Below, piece after piece: positions 49,303 through 58,181 of a DNA stretch of 64,000 nucleotides. This DNA is from Streptomyces albofaciens JCM 4342 (GTDB taxonomy: Bacteria; Actinomycetota; Actinomycetes; Streptomycetales; Streptomycetaceae), in NCBI RefSeq assembly GCF_008634025.1, contig NZ_PDCM01000001.1:552501-616500 (forward strand), written 5' to 3'. The translations under genes were made by a program, and so were the position numbers. Every line of letters begins with the position of its first letter. Position 1 is the stretch's first letter. The notes under the pieces are model-generated. The model did no database searches. It saw nothing but the letters and a program-made list of their open reading frames with translations, and had not been told where the DNA came from.

Positions 49303-50157
49303 CTACCGCCCGCCGTCCGCTTTCCCGTCCGTCAGCAGCCGCACCCCGGTACGGCCGGCCGCGTCCGGCCCCGCGTCGAGGCAGTGCACGACCACCCAGG
49401 CACGGGTCTCCCGGTGCAGCCCGGCGAAAACCTGCGCGTCACGGGTGCCCCCGTTGTGCCATGTCAACGGCCCGTCCTGACGCCAGGTCAGTGCGGGCGG
49501 CCCCAGCACCTGCTCGACCAGCAGCCCGCGCACCAGCGCGGCGACCGCCGGCAGCGTGGCCCAATAGCCCCCGGCGGGCAGGACCGCGCCGTCCATCGTC
49601 CACGGGGCGCGCGGCCGGCCCCACCGGTTGGTGCCGGTCAGCCGCCGGCCGGCGGGCGGCCGGGCGGTCATCTCCGCGATGCCCAGGGGGTCGAGCACAC
49701 AGCGCCGTACGACCTGCTCGTACGGCTCCTCGGCGGCAGCGGCCAGCGCGGCGCCCAGCACGGCGTACCCGAAGTTGGAGTACTCCTCGGCCGCGCCGGG
49801 TGCCGTGGTGGCCAGCGTGTCGAGGCGGCCGACGAGGGAGCGCAGCGCGGCCGCGTCGAAGTGGACGTACGGGTCGCGGCGCGGCCGGCGCAGCGGGGGC
49901 AGCCGCGGCAGGCCGGAGGTGTGCTCCGCCAGGTGGCGCAGGGTGATGCCGGTGCCGTGCGGTGCGTCGAGCCAGCGCTCGACCGGGTCGTCCGGCGTCA
50001 GCACGCCGTCCGCGGCCAGCCGGTCCAGCGCCGTTCCGGTGAGCACCTTGGTCAGCGAGCCGATCTCCACGTACGCGTCCGTACGGTGTCCGCCGGTCAG
50101 ACGGGGCGGGGCCGCGGGGGTCAGGACCGCGGTGCGGGTGCGCTGTCGTAAGGCCAT
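49303..50157 (-). CDS. Serine hydrolase, class C beta-lactamase family
   Basis: 284 aa. SxxK is Ser-Leu-Thr-Lys in YVEIGSLTKVLTG, the YxN motif is YSNFGY and HxG is HNGG near the C-terminus, the three motifs of penicillin-binding-protein-like hydrolases. No signal peptide is seen, so it is probably cytoplasmic and acts as an esterase or peptidase rather than a resistance enzyme. ATG preferred over an in-frame start nine codons upstream. Confidence 0.85.
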   Translation of the reverse strand: MALRQRTRTAVLTPAAPPRLTGGHRTDAYVEIGSLTKVLTGTALDRLAADGVLTPDDPVERWLDAPHGTGITLRHLAEHTSGLPRLPPLRRPRRDPYVHFDAAALRSLVGRLDTLATTAPGAAEEYSNFGYAVLGAALAAAAEEPYEQVVRRCVLDPLGIAEMTARPPAGRRLTGTNRWGRPRAPWTMDGAVLPAGGYWATLPAVAALVRGLLVEQVLGPPALTWRQDGPLTWHNGGTRDAQVFAGLHRETRAWVVVHCLDAGPDAAGRTGVRLLTDGKADGGR

Positions 50158-50284
50158 GGGCGCACCGTACGCGGCCGGGACCACCGCAATCCCCGCCGCC
50201 CGGTCAGCGGCTCGCGCGCGTCACGCCACTCCGTCGGCGGATCGTGCGCGTCACGGCCGCCCCGGCAGCGGCTCGCGCGTCAGG

Positions 50285-50350
50285 GGCCACACCAAGCAGC
50301 ACGCCTGGTGCCCCGTCACGGCCACACCAGGCAGTACGCCTGGTGCCCCG
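50285..50350 (-). repeat. Duplicated 3' end of the conserved gene upstream of hemL
   Basis: 31 nt at the end of the gene (50320-50350) recur just past its stop (50285-50315) with 29 of 31 bases identical, period 35 bp. Confidence 0.85.
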
Positions 50351-50753
50351 CCTCGTGCAGCCGGTGGGAGAAGTCCTGCCACTCGTGGAGCAGCTGGTAG
50401 ACGGTGAAGGCGTCGCGGGGGCCGCCGCGGTCGGGGACCGTGGACCAGATGAAGGCCGCGGCGCCGACCGACTCCTCGCCGACGCCGCGCAGCGGGTCGA
50501 CGACGGTCATGGGGAGCTTGACGACGGCGTAGTCGGGGTGGAGGACGACCAGTTCCAGCGGGGGGACCTTGTGCAGCGGTATGCCTTCTATACCGGTGAG
50601 GACCATCGCGGCCATCGTCTCCGGTTTGATCTTCGTGAACATGCCGCCCATGCCGAGCTCGTCGCCGCCCAGCTCCTCGGGCCGCATCGAGATCGGCACC
50701 CGCGCCGCCGTGGCACCGTTCGGCGCGCCGAAGTACTTGTACGTCACCCCCAT
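50316..50753 (-). CDS. Conserved actinobacterial hypothetical protein next to hemL
   Basis: 145 aa, well conserved in Streptomyces as I recall, no known function. Recognisable blocks are YKYFGAPNGATAARVPISMRPEELGGDELG, FTKIKPETMAAMVLTGIEGIPLHKVPPLELVVLHPDYAVVKLPMTVVDPLRG and FTVYQLLHEWQDFSHRLHEAG. No membrane span or signal. GAGG lies 8 nt before the ATG. It is divergent from hemL. Confidence 0.78.
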   Translation of the reverse strand: MGVTYKYFGAPNGATAARVPISMRPEELGGDELGMGGMFTKIKPETMAAMVLTGIEGIPLHKVPPLELVVLHPDYAVVKLPMTVVDPLRGVGEESVGAAAFIWSTVPDRGGPRDAFTVYQLLHEWQDFSHRLHEAGHQAYCLVWP

Positions 50754-51137
50754 GCGGCCGCCTCTGTTTCCCCCGCCCTTGGTCTCCTCGCGCCGGTGGC
50801 GGCCCCGCTGGTCGCGCTCAGGCCCCCGGTCATCGGTGCCCTCGCCCAGTCCGCCACCGCGATGCATATCTCCACCCGACCACTCGCAGCCCCAGCCGCG
50901 CAACCCGATCATCGTCTCAGAGACCTCCCCCGTCACCGGCGCGTGAAACGCCCCGCCGCGCGCCCCCGTGCGCCTCTGAGACCATTGCTTGCGTGACTTA
51001 CTCGTACGTTGTCCCAGTTTTGCAGACTCGCGGGGTCTGACACCTGGTCGAGAGCGAGGGGAATCCCGCTTCGTTGTCAGTCCGGGTGCCGCCGCAAGCC
51101 GTCGCCCCTTCCTACGTTTGTGCAGGTCAGGATCACA
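50754..51137. other. Intergenic region upstream of hemL
   Basis: 384 bases between divergent genes with no convincing gene. It must carry both promoters; no clear consensus pair or operator was found. The last 100 bases form the hemL leader. Confidence 0.5.
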
Positions 51138-52445
51138 GTGCCTTTTCCCTATGAAGCCCCAGTTTCGCAGACGCTCTTCGACCGCGCGGCCGTTGTGACG
51201 CCGGGCGGGGTGAACTCCCCCGTGCGCGCGTTCCGCGCGGTGGGCGGTTCGCCCCGGTTCATGGTGTCCGGTACCGGTCCGTACCTCACCGACGCCGACG
51301 GCCGGGAGTACGTCGACCTCGTGTGCTCGTGGGGCCCGATGATCCTCGGACACGCCCACCCCGAGGTCACCGCCGCCGTCCAGGAGGCCGTCGCCCGCGG
51401 CACCTCCTTCGGCACGCCCGGCGAGGGCGAGGTCGAGCTGGCCGAGCAGATCGTGGACCGGATCGACCCGGTCGAGCAGGTGCGGCTGGTCTCCTCCGGC
51501 ACCGAGGCGACCATGTCCGCCATCCGCCTGGCGCGCGGTTACACCGGCCGCGCCAAGGTCGTGAAGTTCGCCGGCTGCTACCACGGGCACGTGGACGCGC
51601 TGCTGGCCGCGGCCGGCTCCGGCGTCGCGACCTTCGGGCTGCCGGACACCCCCGGCGTCACGGGCGCGCAGGCCGGGGACACGATCGTGCTGCCGTACAA
51701 CGACATCGAGGCCGTACGGGCCGCCTTCGCCGCGCACCCCGGCGAGATCGCCTGTGTGATCACCGAGGCGTCGCCCGGCAACATGGGCGTCGTCCCGCCG
51801 CTGCCCGGCTTCAACCAGGGCCTGAAGGAGCTGTGCGCCGCGAACGGCGCGCTCTACATCTCCGACGAGGTCATGACCGGCTTCCGGGTCAGCCGCACCG
51901 GCTGGTACGGCATCGACGGCGTCCGGCCCGACCTGATGACCTTCGGCAAGGTCATGGGCGGCGGCTTCCCGGCCGCGGCCTTCGGCGGCCGCGCCGACGT
52001 GATGGCCCACCTCGCCCCGGCCGGCCCGGTCTACCAGGCGGGCACCCTGTCCGGTAACCCGGTCGCCACGGCCGCCGGCGTCGCCCAGCTCAAGCTGCTG
52101 GACCAGGCGGCGTACGACAAGGTCGACGCGGTCTCGGCCGAGGTGCGCGCGCTGGTCGCCGACGCCCTCACCAAGGCGGGCGTGGCGCACCGCCTCCAGG
52201 TCGCGGGCAACATGTTCTCGGTCTTCTTCACCGACCGGGACGTGACCGACTACGACGGGTCCAAGGCGCAGGAGGCGTTCCGCTTCACCGCCTTCTTCCA
52301 CTCGATGCTCTCCCAGGGCGTGTACCTGCCGCCGTCCGCGTTCGAGTCCTGGTTCGTCTCGACCGCGCACGACGAGCGGGCGATCGAGCGCATCGCCGCC
52401 GCGCTGCCGTCGGCCGCGCGGGCCGCCGCCGAAGCGACCGCGTGA
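51138..52445 (+). CDS. hemL: Glutamate-1-semialdehyde 2,1-aminomutase
   Basis: 435-aa PLP enzyme converting glutamate-1-semialdehyde to 5-aminolevulinate, the step after HemA and before HemB. Motifs: [52 protein letters not shown], the Asp in [13 protein letters not shown] and the PLP-binding Lys in [13 protein letters not shown]. Start GTG at 51138 after AGGATCACA. Followed by a phosphatase gene 38 nt later. Confidence 0.97.
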   Translation: MPFPYEAPVSQTLFDRAAVVTPGGVNSPVRAFRAVGGSPRFMVSGTGPYLTDADGREYVDLVCSWGPMILGHAHPEVTAAVQEAVARGTSFGTPGEGEVELAEQIVDRIDPVEQVRLVSSGTEATMSAIRLARGYTGRAKVVKFAGCYHGHVDALLAAAGSGVATFGLPDTPGVTGAQAGDTIVLPYNDIEAVRAAFAAHPGEIACVITEASPGNMGVVPPLPGFNQGLKELCAANGALYISDEVMTGFRVSRTGWYGIDGVRPDLMTFGKVMGGGFPAAAFGGRADVMAHLAPAGPVYQAGTLSGNPVATAAGVAQLKLLDQAAYDKVDAVSAEVRALVADALTKAGVAHRLQVAGNMFSVFFTDRDVTDYDGSKAQEAFRFTAFFHSMLSQGVYLPPSAFESWFVSTAHDERAIERIAAALPSAARAAAEATA

Positions 52446-52483
52446 GCGGGGCGCACGGCGGGACGGACCGGAAGATGGGTGAC

Positions 52484-53164
52484 ATGAACAGCGAAGACAT
52501 CACCGTCGTCCACCTGATGCGGCACGGCGAGGTGCACAACCCCGACGGCGTGCTGTACGGGCGGCGGCCCGGCTACCACCTCTCCGAGCTGGGCCGGGCC
52601 ATGGCCGACCGGGTCGCCGAGCACCTGGCGGGACGGGACGTCACGCACGTCGTGGCGTCCCCGCTGGAGCGGGCGCAGGAGACCGCGACGCCGATCGCCA
52701 AGGCGCACGGCCTCGACCTGGCCACCGACGAACGGCTGATCGAGGCGGCCAACGTCTTCGAGGGCAAGACCTTCGGGGTCGGCGACGGCGCGCTGAAGAA
52801 GCCGGGGAACTGGAAGTACCTGACCAACCCGTTCCGGCCGTCGTGGGGCGAGCCGTATCTGGAGCAGGTCGTACGGATGATGGCGGCGCTCGGCGCGGCG
52901 CGCGACGTGGCCCGCGGGCACGAGGCGGTCGCGGTCAGCCACCAGCTGCCGATCTGGGTCGTGCGCAGCTTCGCGGAGCGGCGGCGGCTGTGGCACGACC
53001 CGCGCAAGCGGCAGTGCACGCTCGCCTCACTGACCTCGTTCACGTTCCGCGGCGACAAGATCATTTCAGTGGGTTACAGCGAGCCGGCGCTCGATCTGGT
53101 GCCGGCGCACCTGCGGGCGGGCGCCAAGCCGCAGGCGGGCAAATCCAAGGCGTTCGGAGCGTAA
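52484..53164 (+). CDS. Histidine phosphatase family protein
   Basis: 226 aa of the phosphoglycerate mutase-like family. The catalytic motif is HLMRHGEVHNPDGVLYG (RHG), Arg in SPLERAQETA is the second phosphate ligand, and the second catalytic His is in VAVSHQLPIWV. A phosphatase of unknown substrate. GTG 52442 overlaps the hemL stop but lacks a site; ATG 52484 follows GGAAGATGGG. Confidence 0.88.
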   Translation: MNSEDITVVHLMRHGEVHNPDGVLYGRRPGYHLSELGRAMADRVAEHLAGRDVTHVVASPLERAQETATPIAKAHGLDLATDERLIEAANVFEGKTFGVGDGALKKPGNWKYLTNPFRPSWGEPYLEQVVRMMAALGAARDVARGHEAVAVSHQLPIWVVRSFAERRRLWHDPRKRQCTLASLTSFTFRGDKIISVGYSEPALDLVPAHLRAGAKPQAGKSKAFGA

Positions 53165-53230
53165 CCTCCGGCCGGTTTCTCGCATCCTGTTGCGTGAGGG
53201 ACGCGAGGGTCCGGTGTTACCAGTGTTGGC

Positions 53231-53280
53231 AATGTGACGCAGGGTCGACAAAAAGTAAAATAATAAAATTGCACTAATAG
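53231..53280. other. AT-rich island before the deacetylase gene
   Basis: AAAAAGTAAAATAATAAAAT and neighbouring bases make this about 50-bp stretch A/T-rich in a very GC-rich genome. No clean -35/-10 pair with standard spacing. Probably the promoter or an A-tract/nucleoid-binding region upstream of the polysaccharide deacetylase gene. Confidence 0.55.
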
Positions 53281-53368
53281 CCCGGAACCTCCGTGTTCGC
53301 CAGAACCTCTTACCCGATGTCCGTTTATACGGATATTGAGTGTGACGAGTACGGATGGGGACGACGGT

Positions 53369-54592
53369 ATGCGCGCGATCAGTCGGCGGAACCTGCTGGG
53401 CATGGGAGTGGGGGCGGCCGCGGCGCTCGGCGTCGCGGGCTGCTCCTCCGACTCCGGCTCGGGTTCCGGGTCCGGCAACGGCAAGAACGGCGTCCAGGCG
53501 AAGGCCAAGCCGATCGGCGACGGCTCGACGGCCGACGCCGGCCCGCAGCCCAACCAGCCGGACAAGCCGCGCCGGCTGGAGCCGGGCGAGACCCCGCCGC
53601 AGTTCGTGATCTTCTCGTGGGACGGGGCGGGAGAGGTCGGCAACGGCCTCTTCCCGCGCTTCCGCAAGCTGGCCAAGGACCACAACGCGGCGATGACCTT
53701 CTTCCTCTCCGGGCTGTACTGCCTCCCGGAGTCCAAGAAGCACCTCTACCGCCCGCCGAACAACAAGGTCGGCGCCTCCGACATCGGCTACCTCTCCGAC
53801 GAGCACATCAAGGCGACGCTGAAGAACGTGCGGGAGGCGTGGCTGGAGGGCCACGAGATCGGCACCCACTTCAACGGGCACTTCTGCGGCGAGGCCCGCA
53901 CCTCGGTCAAGCACTGGACCCCGGCCCAGTGGCAGTCCGAGATCGACCAGGCCAAGGACTTCGTCAAGAAGTGGCGCACCAACACCGGCTTCACCGACCT
54001 GGAGCCGCTGCCGTTCGACTACGAGAAGGAGCTGGTCGGCGGCCGTACGCCGTGCCTGCTCGGCCAGGACAACCTGCTGCCCACCGCCAAGAAGCTGGGC
54101 TGGCGCTACGACGCCAGCTCGCCGGGCGGCGTGCAGCGCTGGCCGAAGAAGAAGATGGGCATCTGGGACTACCCGCTCCAGCAGATACCTTTCCCGGGGC
54201 ACCGCTTCGAGGTCCTCTCGATGGACTACAACATCCTCGCCAACCAGTCGAAGAACTCCACCAAGGGCCCGCCCGCCAACTACCCGGGCTGGCGCAAGGA
54301 GGCCACCGGCGCCTACATCAAGGGCTTCGAGCGGGCCTACGAGACCAACCGCGCGCCGCTGTTCGTCGGCAACCACTTCGAGCAGTGGAACGGCGGCATC
54401 TACATGGACGCCGTCGAAGAAGCGCTGAAGCACATCGCCGACGAGAAGCGCAAGGACGTGCGGCTGGTCTCGTTCCGCCAGTTCACCGACTGGCTGGACG
54501 CGCAGGACCCCAAGGTCGTGGCCAAGCTCCAGGGCCTGGGCGTGGGCCAGAAGCCGGCCGGCGGCTGGAAGGCGTTCCTGTCGGGGGCCTGA
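53369..54592 (+). CDS. Polysaccharide deacetylase-like Tat lipoprotein
   Basis: 407 aa. A Tat signal with SRRNLLGMGVGAAAALGVAGC, the lipobox Cys at about residue 23, then a Ser/Gly linker. The catalytic barrel starts at FVIFSWDGAGEVGNGLFPRFRKLAKDHN, with the metal-type pattern in EGHEIGTHFNGHFCGE (HxxxxH-like) and a C-terminal VSFRQFTDWLD. It resembles NodB-type deacetylases, though the canonical first Asp-Asp pair reads WDGA, so activity is uncertain. ATG at 53369 has GGGGA upstream; GTG 53342 would be longer. Confidence 0.75.
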   Translation: MRAISRRNLLGMGVGAAAALGVAGCSSDSGSGSGSGNGKNGVQAKAKPIGDGSTADAGPQPNQPDKPRRLEPGETPPQFVIFSWDGAGEVGNGLFPRFRKLAKDHNAAMTFFLSGLYCLPESKKHLYRPPNNKVGASDIGYLSDEHIKATLKNVREAWLEGHEIGTHFNGHFCGEARTSVKHWTPAQWQSEIDQAKDFVKKWRTNTGFTDLEPLPFDYEKELVGGRTPCLLGQDNLLPTAKKLGWRYDASSPGGVQRWPKKKMGIWDYPLQQIPFPGHRFEVLSMDYNILANQSKNSTKGPPANYPGWRKEATGAYIKGFERAYETNRAPLFVGNHFEQWNGGIYMDAVEEALKHIADEKRKDVRLVSFRQFTDWLDAQDPKVVAKLQGLGVGQKPAGGWKAFLSGA

Positions 54593-54627
54593 GAGGTGTG
54601 CGGATACGGGCCGGGGCGGCGCGCTCC

Positions 54628-54735
54628 GGCCCGTATGCGCGCTTCGGCCCGCAGGGCTCGCCCGGCCCGTACGCGCGCTTCGGCCCGCAGGGCCCGCCCG
54701 GCCCGTACGACTCGTCCGGCCCGTATGCGCGCTCC
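54628..54735. repeat. 36-bp GC-rich tandem repeat
   Basis: A 36-bp unit beginning GGCCCGTAYGCGCGCTTCGG is present twice (54628-54663 and 54664-54699, two differences) and followed by two partial copies. It lies in a 255-bp gap with no other gene. One forward frame reads as a collagen-like Gly-Pro-Tyr repeat, but with no start or support as a gene. Confidence 0.7.
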
Positions 54736-54847
54736 GATCCGTAGAACTCGCCCGGCGTCAACCCCCTGACGTGCCCGGACACCGCGGACACGGACCCGGC
54801 GAGGGGGGTGCGGAAGATCCGTAACCGCCCCATGCGAAACTTTTCAC

Positions 54848-55462
54848 ATGAGTGCCTGCCGCGTCCCCCGACGACTCGCCAGTCATCGCCGCACCGCCCT
54901 GTTCGCCACAGGCGCCGCGCTCGCGGCGCTGACGCTGGCCGCCTGCGGCGAAGGCCGCTCGGGCGGCTCCGAGCAGACCCAGTTCGTCGAGGGCAAGGAC
55001 GGCGTCGAGCGGGTCGCGAAGGCGGACCGCAAGCCCGTACCCGAGATCTCCGGCGAGACCACCCAGAGCGCGAAGCTGGACATCGCGGACTACAAGGGCA
55101 AGGTCGTCGTCCTCAACGTCTGGGGATCGTGGTGCGCCCCCTGCATCGCCGAGGCCCCCAACTTCGCCAAGGTCGCGAACGAGACCAAGGACAAGGGCGT
55201 CCAGTTCGTCGGCATCAACACCCGTGACTCGCAGAAGTCCCAGGCGGTCAGCTTCGAGGAACAGCACAAGGTGCCGTACCCGAGCCTGTTCGACCCGACC
55301 GGCAAGCTGATGCTGCGCTTCCCCAAGGGCAGCCTCAACCCGCAGGCGATCCCCTCCACCATCGCCGTGGACCGGCAGGGGAAGATCGCGGCGCGGTCCA
55401 TCGGCCCGCTCAGCGAGGACGAGCTGCGCAAGATGCTCCAGCCGCTGATCGACGAGAAGTGA
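54848..55462 (+). CDS. ResA/CcmG-like thioredoxin lipoprotein
   Basis: 204 aa. Lipobox LTLAAC (Cys33), then a thioredoxin fold with Cys96-Ala-Pro-Cys99 in NVWGSWCAPCIAEAPNFA and the cis-Pro in NPQAIPSTIAVDRQG. It reduces apocytochrome c haem-binding cysteines outside the cell in system II maturation. First gene of the ccdA-resB-ccsB operon, 4 nt before ccdA. Confidence 0.92.
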   Translation: MSACRVPRRLASHRRTALFATGAALAALTLAACGEGRSGGSEQTQFVEGKDGVERVAKADRKPVPEISGETTQSAKLDIADYKGKVVVLNVWGSWCAPCIAEAPNFAKVANETKDKGVQFVGINTRDSQKSQAVSFEEQHKVPYPSLFDPTGKLMLRFPKGSLNPQAIPSTIAVDRQGKIAARSIGPLSEDELRKMLQPLIDEK

Positions 55463-55466
55463 TCAC

Positions 55467-56231
55467 GTGATCTCCCTCGCCGCCGCCACCGGCCCCGCCG
55501 CCACCATCACCTCGGGCGCGCTGCTGCTCGCCGTGCCCGTCGCCCTCCTCGGCGGCCTGGTCTCCTTCTTCTCGCCCTGCGTGCTGCCGCTCGTACCCGG
55601 CTACATGTCCTACGTCACGGGCGTGACCGGAGCGGACCTCGCCGAGGCCAAGCGCGGCCGGATGCTGGCCGGCGCCTCCCTCTTCATCCTCGGCTTCACC
55701 GCCGTCTTCGTCTCCACCGGCGCCCTCTTCGGCTACTTCGGCGGCCGGCTCCAGGAACACCTGAGCCTGCTCAACAAGATCCTGGGCGTCCTGCTGATCC
55801 TGCTCGGCCTGGCCTTCGCCGGTGTCCTGAAGAACTTCGGCCAGCGCGAGCTGCGCTTCCACAAGAAGCCCGCCATGGGTCTGGCCGGCGCGCCGGTGCT
55901 CGGCGTCCTCTTCGGCGTCGGCTGGACGCCGTGCCTGGGCCCGACGCTCACCGCGGTCAGCTCGCTCGCCCTCGACCAGGCCAGTGCCGGGCGCGGCGCC
56001 CTGCTGACGGTGGCCTACTGTCTGGGACTGGGCCTGCCCTTCATCGCCGTCGCCCTCGCCTTCCGCAAGGTGCTCGGCGCCTTCGGCTGGGTCAAGCGCC
56101 ACTACGTGTGGGTGATGCGGCTCGGCGGCGGCATGATGGTCGCGCTGGGCGTCCTGCTCCTCACCGGCGCATGGGCCGACATGATGTCCGGCCTGCAGAG
56201 CTGGACCAGCAGCTTCACCCCAGGGATCTGA
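55467..56231 (+). CDS. ccdA: Cytochrome c biogenesis protein CcdA
   Basis: 254-aa membrane protein with six predicted helices that passes electrons from cytoplasmic thioredoxin to the outer thioredoxin. The redox Cys pair lies in FFSPCVLPLVPGYMSYV and GVGWTPCLGPTLTAVS. Start GTG. The gene is 4 nt after the thioredoxin gene and 3 nt before resB. Confidence 0.93.
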   Translation: MISLAAATGPAATITSGALLLAVPVALLGGLVSFFSPCVLPLVPGYMSYVTGVTGADLAEAKRGRMLAGASLFILGFTAVFVSTGALFGYFGGRLQEHLSLLNKILGVLLILLGLAFAGVLKNFGQRELRFHKKPAMGLAGAPVLGVLFGVGWTPCLGPTLTAVSSLALDQASAGRGALLTVAYCLGLGLPFIAVALAFRKVLGAFGWVKRHYVWVMRLGGGMMVALGVLLLTGAWADMMSGLQSWTSSFTPGI

Positions 56232-56234
56232 TTG

Positions 56235-58181
56235 ATGGCCTCCAAGACCGACACCCCCCGCGACGCCGACGACGCCGAGGTCGGCGCCGCGGGCTCGCAG
56301 CTGTCCACCGCGCCCGAGGAAGAGGCCTCCGACGGGGGCGCCGAGGGGGTCTCCCTCCCGTCCCTGGGGCCGGTCGGCTGGGCCCGGTGGTTCTGGCGGC
56401 AGCTGACCTCGATGCGGGTCGCGCTGATCCTGCTGTTCCTGCTCTCGCTCGGCGCCATCCCCGGCTCGCTGGTCCCGCAGACCAGCATCGACCCGACCAA
56501 GGTCGAGCAGTTCCGCACCGACCACCCGACGCTGGCACCGCTGTACGACAAGCTGGGCCTGTTCCACGTCTACAGCTCGGTGTGGTTCTCCGCGATCTAC
56601 CTGCTGCTGTTCATCTCGCTGATCGGCTGCATCGTGCCGCGCTCGTGGCAGTTCGTCGGCCAGCTGCGCGGCCGCCCGCCGCGCGCCCCGCGCCGGCTGA
56701 CCCGGCTGCCCGCGTACACGACGTGGCGTACGGACCGGGAGCCCGGGGAGGTGCTCGGCGCGGCCCAGCGCCTGCTGAAGAAGCGCCGCTTCCGCGCCCA
56801 CACCATCGATGACGCCGTCGCCGCCGAGAAGGGCTACCTGCGCGAGGCGGGCAACCTGGTCTTCCACGTCTCGCTGATCGTGATCCTGGTGGCGGTCGCC
56901 GTCGGCAGCCTGTGGAAGTCCGAGGGCGGCAAGCTGGTCGTCGAGGGCGACGGCTTCGCCAACAGCCTCACCCAGTACGACAACTTCAAGTCCGGTGCCT
57001 TCTACGACACCGACGACCTCGAACCGTTCGGTTTCTCCCTCAAGAGCTTCGACGCGTCCTACGAGCGCAGCGGCCCCCAGAAGGGCACCCCGCGCGAGTT
57101 CCGCGCCAACATCTCGTACTTCCAGGGCGCGGACGGCACGGAACACCAGGGCAAGATCGAGGTCAACCACCCGCTGGAGATCGCCGACTCCAAGATCTTC
57201 CTGCTCTCGCACGGCTACGCGCCGGTCGTCGAGGTCACCGACGGCCGCGGCAAGCAGGTCTACAGCGGCGCGGTGCCGTTCCTGCCGCAGGACATGCAGA
57301 ACTACACCTCCACCGGCGTGGTCAAGGTGCCCAACGCGCAGACCGCCGACGGCAAGCGCAACCAGCTCGGCTTCTCGGGCTTCTTCGTGCCGACGTACGG
57401 CGGCAAGGGCTCCGGCTCGATGTTCTCCACGTTCCCCGCGCTGGACAATCCGCGGCTGACGCTGACCGCGTACCACGGTGACCTCGGTGTGGACTCCGGG
57501 CTGCCGCAGAGCGTGTACCAGCTGGAGAAGAAGAACCTCAAGCAGTACCAGCAGGACGGCCGCGCCGTCGCCCAGATGATGAAGCCCGGCGAGACCATGA
57601 AGCTCCCCGGCGGCGACGGCAGCATCAAGTTCGTCGGCGTCAAGCAGTGGGCCACCTTCCAGGTCTCCCACCAGCCCGGCAACGGCCTCGCCCTGATCGG
57701 CGCGATCGCCATCCTGATCGGCCTGGCCGGCTCGCTGTTCATCCAGCGCCGCCGGGTGTGGGTACGGGCCGTACGCGGCGCCGACGGCGTGACCGTCGTC
57801 GAGATGGCGGGCCTGGGCCGCAGCGAGTCCGCCCGCCTCCCGGAGGAACTGGCCGACCTGGCCGCCGCCCTGGAGCCGGACGCGCCGCTGGCGGCGGAGG
57901 CGGGCCCGGACGCAGCGGCGGATACGGCTGCGGACACCGGTACGGCCACCCAAGCCGGTACGGCTACGGATACCGATTCGGCTACGGATACCGGTACGGC
58001 CACGGAGGCGAGCGCGAAGCCCGTCCCCGCCCCGTCCCCGGCCGCCGATGAGAAGAAACCCACCCCCACCGGCCCCGAGAACGCGGCGAAGTCCACCGGC
58101 CCCACCGACTCCATCGGTGCAACCGGTTCCACGGACTCCGCCGATGATCCTGCCGATCCCTCCGAAGGAGCGCGCGCGTGA
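56235..58181 (+). CDS. resB: Cytochrome c biogenesis protein ResB
   Basis: 648 aa. An acidic N-terminus is followed by membrane helices (about residues 55-75, 120-140, 205-225, and near 485-505) and a large extracytoplasmic domain between the third and fourth. The ResB family FWRQLTSMRVALILLFLLSLGAIPGSLVPQ and LREAGNLVFHVSLIVILVAVAVGSLW segments are clear. The C-terminal 120 residues are Ala/Asp/Thr repeats. It works with CcsB to ligate heme to apocytochrome. Stop overlaps the ccsB start (GTGA). Confidence 0.92.
   Translation: MASKTDTPRDADDAEVGAAGSQLSTAPEEEASDGGAEGVSLPSLGPVGWARWFWRQLTSMRVALILLFLLSLGAIPGSLVPQTSIDPTKVEQFRTDHPTLAPLYDKLGLFHVYSSVWFSAIYLLLFISLIGCIVPRSWQFVGQLRGRPPRAPRRLTRLPAYTTWRTDREPGEVLGAAQRLLKKRRFRAHTIDDAVAAEKGYLREAGNLVFHVSLIVILVAVAVGSLWKSEGGKLVVEGDGFANSLTQYDNFKSGAFYDTDDLEPFGFSLKSFDASYERSGPQKGTPREFRANISYFQGADGTEHQGKIEVNHPLEIADSKIFLLSHGYAPVVEVTDGRGKQVYSGAVPFLPQDMQNYTSTGVVKVPNAQTADGKRNQLGFSGFFVPTYGGKGSGSMFSTFPALDNPRLTLTAYHGDLGVDSGLPQSVYQLEKKNLKQYQQDGRAVAQMMKPGETMKLPGGDGSIKFVGVKQWATFQVSHQPGNGLALIGAIAILIGLAGSLFIQRRRVWVRAVRGADGVTVVEMAGLGRSESARLPEELADLAAALEPDAPLAAEAGPDAAADTAADTGTATQAGTATDTDSATDTGTATEASAKPVPAPSPAADEKKPTPTGPENAAKSTGPTDSIGATGSTDSADDPADPSEGARA

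Noticed and set aside
55410..57953. Long antisense frame over ccdA-resB
   Set aside because: Low-complexity Gly/Ala/Glu/Arg product with no domain; shadow of the cytochrome c maturation genes.
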